Shown here piece by piece: positions 7,619-15,466 of a stretch of DNA of 64,000 bases. The position numbers and the translations under genes were made by a program. The notes under the pieces are model-generated. The model made no database searches. It was given only the letters and a program-made list of their open reading frames with translations, and was not told where the DNA came from. This stretch comes from Rhodoblastus sp963804045 (GTDB lineage Bacteria > Pseudomonadota > Alphaproteobacteria > Rhizobiales > Beijerinckiaceae): positions 1-64,000 of the forward strand of contig CAWDOR010000004.1 in the NCBI GenBank assembly GCA_963804045.1, read 5' to 3'. Each line of letters begins with the position of its first letter. Position 1 is the stretch's first letter.

Positions 7619-8221
7619 CTAAACGCCGCCCGGCGCGCAAAAACGCCGGGCGGCGTCCGTCCAGGCGCCAAAGCCGCTGCGCACCATATTGCCGATCACC
7701 GCGCAGACATATTTTTTCTGCGCGTAATCATTGTCCGGCCCGGCGTTGTAGCGCGCCACGGCCAGCGTCCAGCTCGGCTCGCGCGCCCGCAGCGTCTTCA
7801 GGAATCGCGCGGCATAGGCGACATTGAGGCGCACGTCGAACATGGCCTCCAGCGAAGCGAAATTCCGTCCGTGAAACCGGTGGTTGATCTGCATGCAGCC
7901 GATGTCGATGAATTTGGCGCCGCGCGCCTGGGCCGCGCGGAATTTCGCCAGAGCCTCGGGCAGGCTGGCCGCAGCGACCGCGGCGCCGTCGACATTCATG
8001 GCGAAAGGCTGCAACTGGCCGCCTTGGCCGGTTTCGGTCAGCCCCACCGAATAAAGCACGGCGAGCGGAATGTTTTCCGCCTGCGCGGCGCGCGCCATTT
8101 CGCGCTCGCAAGGGCCAAGCGGCGATTGCGCCGCAACGGAACCGGAAAACGCGAGGCTAGAGGTAAAGGCCGCGATCGCCAGCAGAGCCGCGCGGATCGC
8201 GAGAGGTCTGATCGGTTTCAT
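7619..8221 (-). CDS. Lytic transglycosylase of the flagellar locus
   Basis: A 200-residue protein with an N-terminal signal peptide (about residues 1-32, cleaved after SGSVAA) and an SLT-type lysozyme-like domain. E63 in YSVGLTETG is the predicted catalytic acid; GCMQINHRFHG and ARYNAGPDNDY are typical SLT motifs. It would cleave peptidoglycan in the periplasm, opening space for the rod and motor, because the alphaproteobacterial FlgJ found here lacks a hydrolase domain. The gene is last in the fliF-fliH-motB-motC-fliK operon, and its start lies 65 bp inside the end of fliK. ATG 8221 was chosen over 8227 as the cleaner start of the signal peptide. Confidence 0.85.
   Translation of the reverse strand: MKPIRPLAIRAALLAIAAFTSSLAFSGSVAAQSPLGPCEREMARAAQAENIPLAVLYSVGLTETGQGGQLQPFAMNVDGAAVAAASLPEALAKFRAAQARGAKFIDIGCMQINHRFHGRNFASLEAMFDVRLNVAYAARFLKTLRAREPSWTLAVARYNAGPDNDYAQKKYVCAVIGNMVRSGFGAWTDAARRFCAPGGV
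7623..7656. terminator. GC-rich hairpin between katG and the transglycosylase gene
   Basis: A perfect 13-bp stem ACGCCGCCCGGCG / CGCCGGGCGGCGT with the 8-base loop CGCAAAAA. It begins 10 bp after the katG stop and lies inside the last codons of the convergent transglycosylase gene. No T-run follows on the plus strand, so termination may be partial. Confidence 0.6.
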
Positions 8222-10049
8222 TGCCATCGTCCTGCCGGGCGCTCGGCGGGTTCTGCCGGCCGCGCCCCGTGGTTTCGGCGTCGGAATCGTTCTGGCCGCC
8301 CGATTGGGCGGCGCCGCCGGAATTGCTTTCGCCGCTTGTCGATCCCGCTGTGGCCGAGGAAATCGTCACCCCGCCGAGCCCCAGGCCGGCGTCGGTCAAT
8401 TGCCCCTCCAAGGCGGCGCTTTTGTCGGAAATCATGCGCGCGGTCTCGCCGCGATCGGCGACAAAGCTCAACTCCAGCCGGTCGCCGGCGCTCTTCATCC
8501 TCACCTGGAGCCCGCCGAGATCGGGCGGCGTCAAGGTGATCTCGAGGTCGCGACGCACCGAGGGCGTCGGCGCCGAAGCCGGCGCGCCGCTCGCGGCGGC
8601 GGTCGAGGCGCTGGCGGCGGTCGCGCCCGCCGCCGACGCGCCGGACGTATTTTGACCGGCGGCCAGAGTCGTCGCAACAACTTGCCCGACGGCGCCATTC
8701 GCTTGCGCCATGGGCCAGGCCGGCGCCGCCGGCGCCTGCGCGCCATCCTGGGCGGCGGCTTCGCTCGGCGTGGTCTTGGCGGCGTCGCGCGCCGCCTGTT
8801 CCCTGGCGAAAGGCGCGCGTCCGCCGCCGCTCAGAGCGGCGTCCACCGGCGGCAGCCAGCTCTGCTGCGCGACGACGTGAACCGCCGTGCTCGCGGGCGT
8901 TTCCTCGCCGGCGGCGTCCGCCTTGCCGGAAGACAGGGCGTCGGTCTTTTTCACATTGGTCGCGGCCGAAAGCGCGGCGCCGATTTGCGCCACCGCATCG
9001 GCGGTCGGAGCCGGCGCGCTGGACGCGCTATTCGGCGGCGAAACTCCGGTCGACGTCATGGCGGCGAATTGCGATGCGGCCAAGCTCTGCGTGCTCGTGT
9101 TGGCGGACTGCGCCGCTTGCGCATCGCTCGCGGGGGCCGGCGCGCTCTTGACCGAAGATACGCCTCTTGCCTCGGGCGATGCGGCGGCGGTCGTCGTCCC
9201 GCTGGCCTGCGCCGCGGAGCCGGTCGAACCTTTCCCGGTCGCGGCGGCGGGGACAGTCGAGACGGCGACGACCTGGGCCGATTTGGCGCGCGGCCAGGTG
9301 TTTCCAACCAAAGCCGGCGCGCGCGTCGCGTTGCTTCCGGCGACGCCGGCGCCGGCGGCGACCGATGGATCGGCGCCCGCATCCGCCGTCGTCGTGGCGA
9401 CAGCAGACGCAGGCGTCGCCAGAGCCGAGCGATTTGTCGTCGCGACCGACGAGGACGCGAGGCCCGACACGGCCCGCCACGTGGCGCCGCTGGCGGACCG
9501 GGCGGCGGGGGTCTCGGTCGCGATGGCGGTCGTCGCCGGAACAGAACCGTCCATCGCCGAGAGCGGTGACGACGTTGGCGCGACCGGCAGGCCCGTCGTG
9601 GCCGCCTGGACCGGGATCGTCGCTGGGGTCGCAGCCGCCGTCCCCGCCGAGGCGGCGCCTGAGCCCGAGGCCTCAAGCTGCGTCGCCGCGATCCAGCGGG
9701 CGAGCTTGTCGCCCGCGCCAAGCGTGGGGTCGGTCCCGGCGACAGCCGCGGCGTCCGTCGCGCCCGCGGCGGCGGACGCATCCGTCGCGGCGGCGGCGAG
9801 CAAGGAGGAAAGATCGACGGGCAGAGGCGCCGGATCTCCGCTTGCGGTCGCCGCAGTCCCGGATTGCGCCGCAGCCTGCGCGCCAGCCGTGGCGGAGGCC
9901 GGCGCGGTCTCGTCGGCGCTTTCCGCCAGCGCCTGATCGAAGGCGCTTTGATCCAGGGCGTCGCCGGCGTCGCGCGCGCCTTTTCGCGATGAAAACAGTG
10001 CGCCGCTGTCGAGCGCCGAAAGTCCCGTAGCCGCAAAAGCCGCGCTCAT
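8157..10049 (-). CDS. fliK: Flagellar hook-length control protein FliK (MotD)
   Basis: A 630-residue, strongly Ala/Ser/Thr/Pro-biased protein. Residues of about 500-566 form the conserved C-terminal Flg_hook domain (LEITLTPPDLGGLQVRMKS, LELSFVADRGETARMI). The long disordered N-terminal region fits the molecular-ruler role of FliK, which switches export specificity through FlhB when the hook reaches full length. In Sinorhizobium the same gene was called motD and later shown to be FliK. It overlaps motC by 4 bp and the transglycosylase gene by 65 bp, so translation is coupled. The tail after the domain is Gly/Asn/Gln-rich. Confidence 0.88.
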   Translation of the reverse strand: MSAAFAATGLSALDSGALFSSRKGARDAGDALDQSAFDQALAESADETAPASATAGAQAAAQSGTAATASGDPAPLPVDLSSLLAAAATDASAAAGATDAAAVAGTDPTLGAGDKLARWIAATQLEASGSGAASAGTAAATPATIPVQAATTGLPVAPTSSPLSAMDGSVPATTAIATETPAARSASGATWRAVSGLASSSVATTNRSALATPASAVATTTADAGADPSVAAGAGVAGSNATRAPALVGNTWPRAKSAQVVAVSTVPAAATGKGSTGSAAQASGTTTAAASPEARGVSSVKSAPAPASDAQAAQSANTSTQSLAASQFAAMTSTGVSPPNSASSAPAPTADAVAQIGAALSAATNVKKTDALSSGKADAAGEETPASTAVHVVAQQSWLPPVDAALSGGGRAPFAREQAARDAAKTTPSEAAAQDGAQAPAAPAWPMAQANGAVGQVVATTLAAGQNTSGASAAGATAASASTAAASGAPASAPTPSVRRDLEITLTPPDLGGLQVRMKSAGDRLELSFVADRGETARMISDKSAALEGQLTDAGLGLGGVTISSATAGSTSGESNSGGAAQSGGQNDSDAETTGRGRQNPPSARQDDGNETDQTSRDPRGSAGDRGLYL

Positions 10050-11737
10050 GGATTTTTCCTCTCCATCGTCTTGCGCACGCTGGCGATGACTTCGTCGCCC
10101 TGCTGCAACAATTTTTCCGCCTGCGCCATGCGCCCGTCCGCCTCATTGGCCTCGCCAGGAGGGGGCGCCTTGAAGGCTTTTTCAGGGGCGCGGAAAATCC
10201 GGCCGGAGACGAAGGCGACGGCGTCATAAATCGGCTGGTCGCCGGGCGGCAATTGCTCCCGCGCGACGCCGTCGAGCAGATGGGCGCTGTCCTGTTCCGG
10301 AGCCGCGCCCACCGTCGCCGCGCCGCCATAGACAATGGCGCGCTGGCGTTCGGCCGACCCTTCCGCGCTGAGGTCGCGGGCGCGCGCCGCCGCCATGGCG
10401 CCCAGATCGAAATTGCCGACCATGGAGGCCGTCTGCGCCACGGTCAGATAGATATTGCGCTTGGTCTCGTCGCTGAGGCTTTCGATGAAGCCATCGAGCT
10501 GGCGCCATTGCTCCAGCTTGATCGACAGGCTGACGCGGGCGACGCCGAGCATGAATTGCCGCAGGAAATTATCGGCATAGGGCGAGGGCCGGAAACGCGA
10601 CCAATATTGCCGCGCCAGCGAGGCGAAGCGTTCGTAATCCCTGGATTCGGCGAGCAGGCTGACCTCGCGGCGCAGGGCCGCCTCCTCGACCAGGCCGCCC
10701 GGCGCCAGCAGCCGGGTGAGATCGAGCTTGGCGATCGCCGCCGCGCGATCCCCAGACGTCAGCAGGATCGACTGGACAAAGGCGATCTGGGCTCCGAGCG
10801 TTGGGTCCAGCGCGCGCGGATCGAACGTGAGCATGGCGTCGCGTTCAGGTCCCTCGGCATTTTCGAGATAGGCGGCGGCCGCCTTGGCGATGACCGCCTC
10901 GGCGGCGGAAAATTTCGGCGCGGCAAGCGCGTTGCGGCCCACGGCGGCGCTGCCGCCGCTGAGCAGATAGACGATCAGCGCCCGGCCGTTCTCCGGCCTT
11001 TCCCAGGTTTCGGGCGGCGCCGCGTTGATGAGCCGCGCCAGACTCCGCAAGGCCTTGGGCATTGCGGCGAAAGCCACGCCGTCGCCGGCGGCGACATGGT
11101 CCTGAAGCTCCTGAAGATGGCGCACCTGTTTTTCGATCTCGCTGGGCGGCGGCGGCAAGGGCAAGGGCGCCGCCGCAACGCCTTCCTTGGCCTTCTTGCC
11201 ATGGCCGCCTTCGCCGCCCTCCCCGCTCTCGCCGCCATGGCCGCCTTCCTTGGCGGCTTCGGCATGGGCTTCGGCGGGTTTTTCCGCCGTGGGCTTATCC
11301 GCCTCATGCTTGGCTTCAGCGGTTTCGGGCTTGGGATGTTGGGAGGCGCCCTCCGCCGGCTTGCCTTCCGGCGCTTCGGCTTTCGGCGCTTCCCTTTGCG
11401 GCCTTTCGGCCTCGGCCAGCTCGGCAGGCGCCTTGGCGGGGGGCCGGCTTTTCAGGAAATAGGTCGCCGCGCCGCCGCCGCCGACGAGCAAAACGACCGC
11501 CGCCGCCGGAACGATCAACCGGGCCTTGCCCTGAAGGCGCGGCAGTCCGAATTTCCTCTTTGCCGGCGCGACGTCGGACTCGGCTTCGGCGTCGGGCTCG
11601 ACCTCGGTCGCGTCATCGTCGATCGTTTCGGCGGGCGTCGTCTTGCGGCGTGAAAATTTCAGCAGCGCCAGTTTGCCCAGGGAGATTTTTGGCAAGGAAA
11701 TTTTCGGCAGGGAAAATTTCAGCTTGGGCGCTTTCAT
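10046..11737 (-). CDS. motC: Motility protein MotC
   Basis: A 563-residue protein. The C-terminal 350 residues (EIEKQVRHLQELQDHVAAGD, ENGRALIVYLLSGG, LARQYWSRFRPSPYADNFLR) match MotC, a periplasmic protein of rhizobial flagellar motors that acts with MotB. One membrane segment lies near residues 73-93 (LIVPAAAVVLLVGGGG). It is preceded by an unusual basic cytoplasmic part with near-repeats of LPKIS, and followed by a Glu/Ala/Lys/Pro-rich periplasmic linker. Sinorhizobium MotC, from memory, is shorter and starts with a plain signal sequence. The gene overlaps motB and fliK by 4 bp each. Its chaperone motE is at 20450-21067. Confidence 0.85.
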   Translation of the reverse strand: MKAPKLKFSLPKISLPKISLGKLALLKFSRRKTTPAETIDDDATEVEPDAEAESDVAPAKRKFGLPRLQGKARLIVPAAAVVLLVGGGGAATYFLKSRPPAKAPAELAEAERPQREAPKAEAPEGKPAEGASQHPKPETAEAKHEADKPTAEKPAEAHAEAAKEGGHGGESGEGGEGGHGKKAKEGVAAAPLPLPPPPSEIEKQVRHLQELQDHVAAGDGVAFAAMPKALRSLARLINAAPPETWERPENGRALIVYLLSGGSAAVGRNALAAPKFSAAEAVIAKAAAAYLENAEGPERDAMLTFDPRALDPTLGAQIAFVQSILLTSGDRAAAIAKLDLTRLLAPGGLVEEAALRREVSLLAESRDYERFASLARQYWSRFRPSPYADNFLRQFMLGVARVSLSIKLEQWRQLDGFIESLSDETKRNIYLTVAQTASMVGNFDLGAMAAARARDLSAEGSAERQRAIVYGGAATVGAAPEQDSAHLLDGVAREQLPPGDQPIYDAVAFVSGRIFRAPEKAFKAPPPGEANEADGRMAQAEKLLQQGDEVIASVRKTMERKNP

Positions 11738-12945
11738 GACGCGGCCTTACGCAGAAGAATTTCGATGCGGCGATTTTCCGCCGCATCGGGATGTTCGGAA
11801 TCCCTCGGCTTATGGTCGGCATAGGACTCGATGCGTTCGATCCGCGCGTCGTCGAGCCCGCCGCGGCCGAGCATGAAGCGCGCCATCTGCGCGCGCGAGG
11901 CGGACAGCCGCCAATTGTCCGAGGCCCCGTTGCGGAACGGCCGAGAATCGGTGAAGCCGCGCAGCACCACCGGGCCAGGGCGATCGATCAAAATCCGCGC
12001 CACGCGCTCCATCAGATGCACCATTTTCGGATTGGGCTGCGACGAGCCGACCTCGAACATGCTGAATTTCTCGCCGTCGGTCAGGCTGATCAGCAGGCCC
12101 TCCGAGGTCGCCTGGACCTCGAGCCTTGGCGCATTCTCGCCCGCCTCGTCCCTGGCGGCGCGATTCACCTGTTTCTGAATGGTTTCGGCCTCGGCCTTGT
12201 CCGCCGCGGCCTGTTTCTCCTGCGCGCTTTGCCGAGTCTCGGCCTGGCCCTTGGCGGCGGCGCCGGCTTGGGTTGCGGCTTGGGGGGCGGCTTGCGCGGC
12301 CGCTTGGGCCTCGGCCTTGCCGCCCGGCGTCGCCTGTTGCGTTTCCGCTTCGCCCGACGCCTGGTCCAGGCCCGACTGGTTTTCGTTTTCCTTGTCCTCG
12401 TCGGCCTCGGCCGCGCCTTCGGCGGCGCGGAACGGATCGCGGTAGGCGTCGGCGGAGCCCGCTTGTCCCGCGGGCGCGCCGGTCTTCTGTTTCGCCGGCG
12501 CCTTGCCGGCGATCTGATCCAGCGCCGAATAGGGATTCTGGAACAGGGTTTCCTCGGTCATCAGCGCCTTGGCGTTGATATCCTTGGCGGGATCCTTGCC
12601 CTTGGACTCCTTCTGCTGGCCGGGCGCGTCCTGCTTCTGCCCCTCGCCCGGCGCCTTGTCCGGCTCGCCCTGCTGCGGCGGCTTGTCGTCGGCCTTGTCG
12701 TCCTCGCGAATGCCGCGCTTGTTCTTGGCGAAATCCTCCATTTTCACCGGATTGAAATAGCGGGCGATGATGGTCTGGGAGTCCTTGTTGGTCGAATTCA
12801 AAATCCACAGCACCAGGAAGAAGGCCATCATCGCGGTGACGAAATCGGCATAGGCGATTTTCCATGCGCCGCCGTGGTGGCCCTCCTCGTGGCCGCCGTG
12901 ACGCCGGACGATGATGATTTCCTGGTGTTCGCCCTCGTCACTCAT
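11734..12945 (-). CDS. motB: Flagellar stator protein MotB
   Basis: A 403-residue protein. A short N-terminal cytoplasmic part is followed by one transmembrane helix with the essential proton-binding aspartate D34 (AYADFVTAMMAFFLVLWILN). Residues from about 65 to 250 are a long Gln/Ala/Lys-rich periplasmic linker. The C-terminal OmpA-like peptidoglycan-binding domain (LRGFTDSRPFRNGASDNWRL, AENRRIEILL) anchors the stator. It works with MotA, encoded 22 kb away, and with MotC from the adjoining overlapping gene. It overlaps fliH by 8 bp at its 5' end. The long linker is longer than that of E. coli MotB and is typical of rhizobial stators. Confidence 0.93.
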   Translation of the reverse strand: MSDEGEHQEIIIVRRHGGHEEGHHGGAWKIAYADFVTAMMAFFLVLWILNSTNKDSQTIIARYFNPVKMEDFAKNKRGIREDDKADDKPPQQGEPDKAPGEGQKQDAPGQQKESKGKDPAKDINAKALMTEETLFQNPYSALDQIAGKAPAKQKTGAPAGQAGSADAYRDPFRAAEGAAEADEDKENENQSGLDQASGEAETQQATPGGKAEAQAAAQAAPQAATQAGAAAKGQAETRQSAQEKQAAADKAEAETIQKQVNRAARDEAGENAPRLEVQATSEGLLISLTDGEKFSMFEVGSSQPNPKMVHLMERVARILIDRPGPVVLRGFTDSRPFRNGASDNWRLSASRAQMARFMLGRGGLDDARIERIESYADHKPRDSEHPDAAENRRIEILLRKAAS

Positions 12946-13636
12946 CCGCGGCCTCCGCGGGCAAGGCGCCGAGCGCGCGCATCCAGGCTTCGAGCTGGGT
13001 TTCGATCACCGTGTCCTCGATGCGCACCCGCACGTCGAGCGACTCGTCGGGCTGATAGACGATCGCCGCTTCGCGGTCGGAAAATTTCTGCTTCAGGGCG
13101 TCGAGCAGATCGGCGGGGCCACTGATCTCGAACAGCGCCTGGGTGCGCGAGTCGAACAGCACCTCGAGATTTTTCACCAGGGCCTCGGTGACCTTGCCGA
13201 TCACCGCCTGGGTGAGAAACGGCCTGAGAATATTGGTGACCGCCTGGGCGCAGCGCCGCTCGAAATCGGCGAAAGCGGCGCGATGGGCCTGCGCCAGCCG
13301 CTCGCCCTCATCGGCGGCCCATTCGGCCCGCGCCTTGGCCAGTTCCTCGGCCATGCCGTCGCGCAGTTTCCCCCGCTCCTCCTCGAGATCCTTGCGCGCC
13401 GCCGCGCGCCCCTCCTCGAAGGCTTTCAGCACGCTTTGCTCCAGCTTGGGCCCAGCCATCCTGGCCTCCGGGATCTGAACCTGGGGCTCGCTCTGGCGCA
13501 GCAGCGGCGAGACCCGCGCCTTTTGCTCGTCGGCGCCCCGCTTGCGCTTGGGCGGCCAGACCGGCGCGAGTTCTTCGGCGACCGCCGGCGGCTGGCGCTG
13601 GCGCGCCAGATATTCAGCGAATGGCACCGGCTTCAT
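12938..13636 (-). CDS. fliH: FliH-like flagellar assembly protein
   Basis: A 232-residue protein starting MKPVPFAEYLARQR, whose ATG overlaps the fliF stop by 4 bp. The middle (FEEGRAAARKDLEEERGKLR, DGMAEELAKARAEWAADEGE) is a long charged helix. The C-terminal part (CAQAVTNILRPFLTQAVIGK, VTEALVKNLEVLF) resembles the domain of FliH that holds the export ATPase FliI. It probably acts as the peripheral stalk that regulates FliI at the base of the export gate. Sequence is divergent from enteric FliH, so the name rests on fold features and position directly after fliF. Confidence 0.7.
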   Translation of the reverse strand: MKPVPFAEYLARQRQPPAVAEELAPVWPPKRKRGADEQKARVSPLLRQSEPQVQIPEARMAGPKLEQSVLKAFEEGRAAARKDLEEERGKLRDGMAEELAKARAEWAADEGERLAQAHRAAFADFERRCAQAVTNILRPFLTQAVIGKVTEALVKNLEVLFDSRTQALFEISGPADLLDALKQKFSDREAAIVYQPDESLDVRVRIEDTVIETQLEAWMRALGALPAEAADE

Positions 13637-15276
13637 GCGCGCTCTCCATGACGAATCCATTGTTTCAGAATGGCGGCGGCCTGGGCTTCATCCAGTTCGA
13701 CCATCTGTTCGAGCCGCTTCTGCGGATTGCGGCCCCGTTTGGCGTTGAGATCCTCGAGCAGCGCCTGTTCCTCGGCGCTGTCGCCGAGCAAATTGGGCTC
13801 GATGCGCCCGTCGGGGCCAATCTCGCCGCCGGCGAGCGCCAGAGCGCCTTCGCCGCCCAGCGGCTCGCGCATTTCGATCAGGGCGCGGGTCACAGGGCGC
13901 AGGCCGACCCAGACCACCAGAGCGGCGACGCCCAGCAGCGCCAACGCGCTGAGAATGCTGCCGAACTGCCGCATCAGCACATCGACGATCGGCAGCGGCG
14001 GCGCCGGCTCCAGCTCCTTGCCGCTGTCGATGAAATCCACGGCGGAAATCTTGATGGTGTCGCCGCGATCCTTGCGCAGGCCGGCGGCCGAGGCGACCAG
14101 CTGCTCGATATCCGCGACCTGCTTGTCGATGGCCTCGGGCGTCGCCTTGTCGCCGAGCGTGGAGGCCAGACCCTGGCGGTTGATGAGCACGGCGATGGAG
14201 AGATTGTCGATGGCGAAGCCGTTGGAGACGGTGTTGGTGACCTTGGAGGAAAGCTCGTAATTGGTCAGCTCCTCCTTCTTCTGGCTGTCTTCGGCGGCCT
14301 GCTTGCCGTCGCCGCCCGAGGCGCTGGGCTGCGGCACATTGCGGCCCACCGAGGTCGGCGACTGGGTCGAGGTGTTTTGCGAGGTCTGCGTTTCCTTGGT
14401 GGTGCGCACCGAGCGCTCGACGCGTGACTCCGGATCGTAAGTGGTCTGCGTGGTTTCCTTGCGGTCGGTGTTCAGCCGCGCCGCGACGCTGATCTGGAAA
14501 TTGCGCAAGCTGAGATAGGGCGCCAGCGTGCGGCGGATATTGTTCTGGATCTCGTCGGAAACGCTTTTCTCCAGCGCCAGCGCCTTGTTCGGTCCGGACT
14601 CGGCGCCCTCGCCGCCCGCCGCCAGCAATTGGCCGTCGACATTGAGCACGGTGACCTGATCGACGGTCATGGAGGGAAGCGCCGCCGCCACCAGATGGCG
14701 CACCGCCTGGGCGACCAGGGCGTTGTCGACGGTGTCGGTGCGCAGCACCACCGAGGCCGAGGGCGGCTGCTTGGCGCGGCGGAACGAACCTTCGTCGGGC
14801 ATGACCAGATGGACGCGCGCCGCCTTGACGCCATGCATGGTCTGAATAGTGCGCGCCAGCTCGCCCTCGAGCGCCCGCACCCGCGTCACCTCCTGCATGA
14901 AGGAGGTCAGGCCGAGCGAGCCGAGCTTGTCGAACAATTCATAGCCGGCGCCGCCGGAGCGCGGCAGGCCCTGTTCGGCGAGCAGCATGCGGGCGCGCGC
15001 CGTGTCGCCATAGCCCACATAGACGGTGGCGCCGTCGGCGGAGACGTCGAAATTGACCCCCGCCTCCTTCAGAGCCGAGCCGATGCGGCTGACGTCCTGC
15101 TTGTCGAGACCGGCATAGAGCACGTCATTGGTCGGGCGGCTGAGATAATAGCCGGCGACGCCGACCAGGGCGAACACGATCGCGCCGATCGCCGCGAGCA
15201 GCATCAGACGACGCGGCCCGAGCGCGAGCAGATTGGAAAAAAGCCGTTCGATTTGTTCGCGGGCGCTCATACCCAT
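13633..15276 (-). CDS. fliF: Flagellar MS-ring protein FliF
   Basis: A 547-residue inner-membrane protein. The first membrane helix (LMLLAAIGAIVFALVGVAGY) is followed by ring-building motifs YAGLDKQDVSRIGSALKEAG and GYELFDKLGSLGLTSFMQEV. The second helix lies near residue 435 (FGSILSALALLGVAALVVWV), and the C-terminal cytoplasmic tail (RLEQMVELDEAQAAAILKQW) binds FliG. It forms the MS ring on which the rotor and export gate assemble. It is first in the operon fliF-fliH-motB-motC-fliK. Two copies of the flagellar promoter element lie upstream. In Brucella this is the promoter reported to be bound by FtcR. Confidence 0.95.
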   Translation of the reverse strand: MGMSAREQIERLFSNLLALGPRRLMLLAAIGAIVFALVGVAGYYLSRPTNDVLYAGLDKQDVSRIGSALKEAGVNFDVSADGATVYVGYGDTARARMLLAEQGLPRSGGAGYELFDKLGSLGLTSFMQEVTRVRALEGELARTIQTMHGVKAARVHLVMPDEGSFRRAKQPPSASVVLRTDTVDNALVAQAVRHLVAAALPSMTVDQVTVLNVDGQLLAAGGEGAESGPNKALALEKSVSDEIQNNIRRTLAPYLSLRNFQISVAARLNTDRKETTQTTYDPESRVERSVRTTKETQTSQNTSTQSPTSVGRNVPQPSASGGDGKQAAEDSQKKEELTNYELSSKVTNTVSNGFAIDNLSIAVLINRQGLASTLGDKATPEAIDKQVADIEQLVASAAGLRKDRGDTIKISAVDFIDSGKELEPAPPLPIVDVLMRQFGSILSALALLGVAALVVWVGLRPVTRALIEMREPLGGEGALALAGGEIGPDGRIEPNLLGDSAEEQALLEDLNAKRGRNPQKRLEQMVELDEAQAAAILKQWIRHGERA

Positions 15277-15310
15277 TCCCGGTGAAAGTTCACATTTTCG
15301 CCTGCATCAT

Positions 15311-15341
15311 CAGCGGCCAAACTTGCGCGGGGGTTTTGGCG
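15311..15341 (-). promoter_or_regulatory. Flagellar promoter element (candidate FtcR box) of fliF, proximal copy
   Basis: Reading minus: CGCCAAAACCCCCGC-GCAAG-TTTGGCCGCTG. The GCAAG lies 47 bp before the fliF ATG. The sequence is nearly identical to the element upstream of the TPR-glycosyltransferase at 17145-17173. Confidence 0.6.
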
Positions 15342-15376
15342 AAAAACTTCGGCGGTCGCCGCGACAGTGAACGCAT

Positions 15377-15394
15377 GATTGGCGCAGGCTGACG
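15377..15394 (-). promoter_or_regulatory. Flagellar promoter element of fliF, distal degenerate copy
   Basis: Reading minus: GCGTCAG-CCTGCG-CCAAT. The CAG half and the six-base spacing are kept and the GCAAG half is degenerate. It lies about 55 bp upstream of the proximal fliF copy. The 15277-15466 gap holds no gene besides these sites. Confidence 0.4.
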
Positions 15395-15466
15395 CGCTTG
15401 GAGGATTGCCTTGACGACGAAGCGCCCGGCCCTGCGGGCCGCGCGTTCGCGGCGCTCCAAGGCTCA

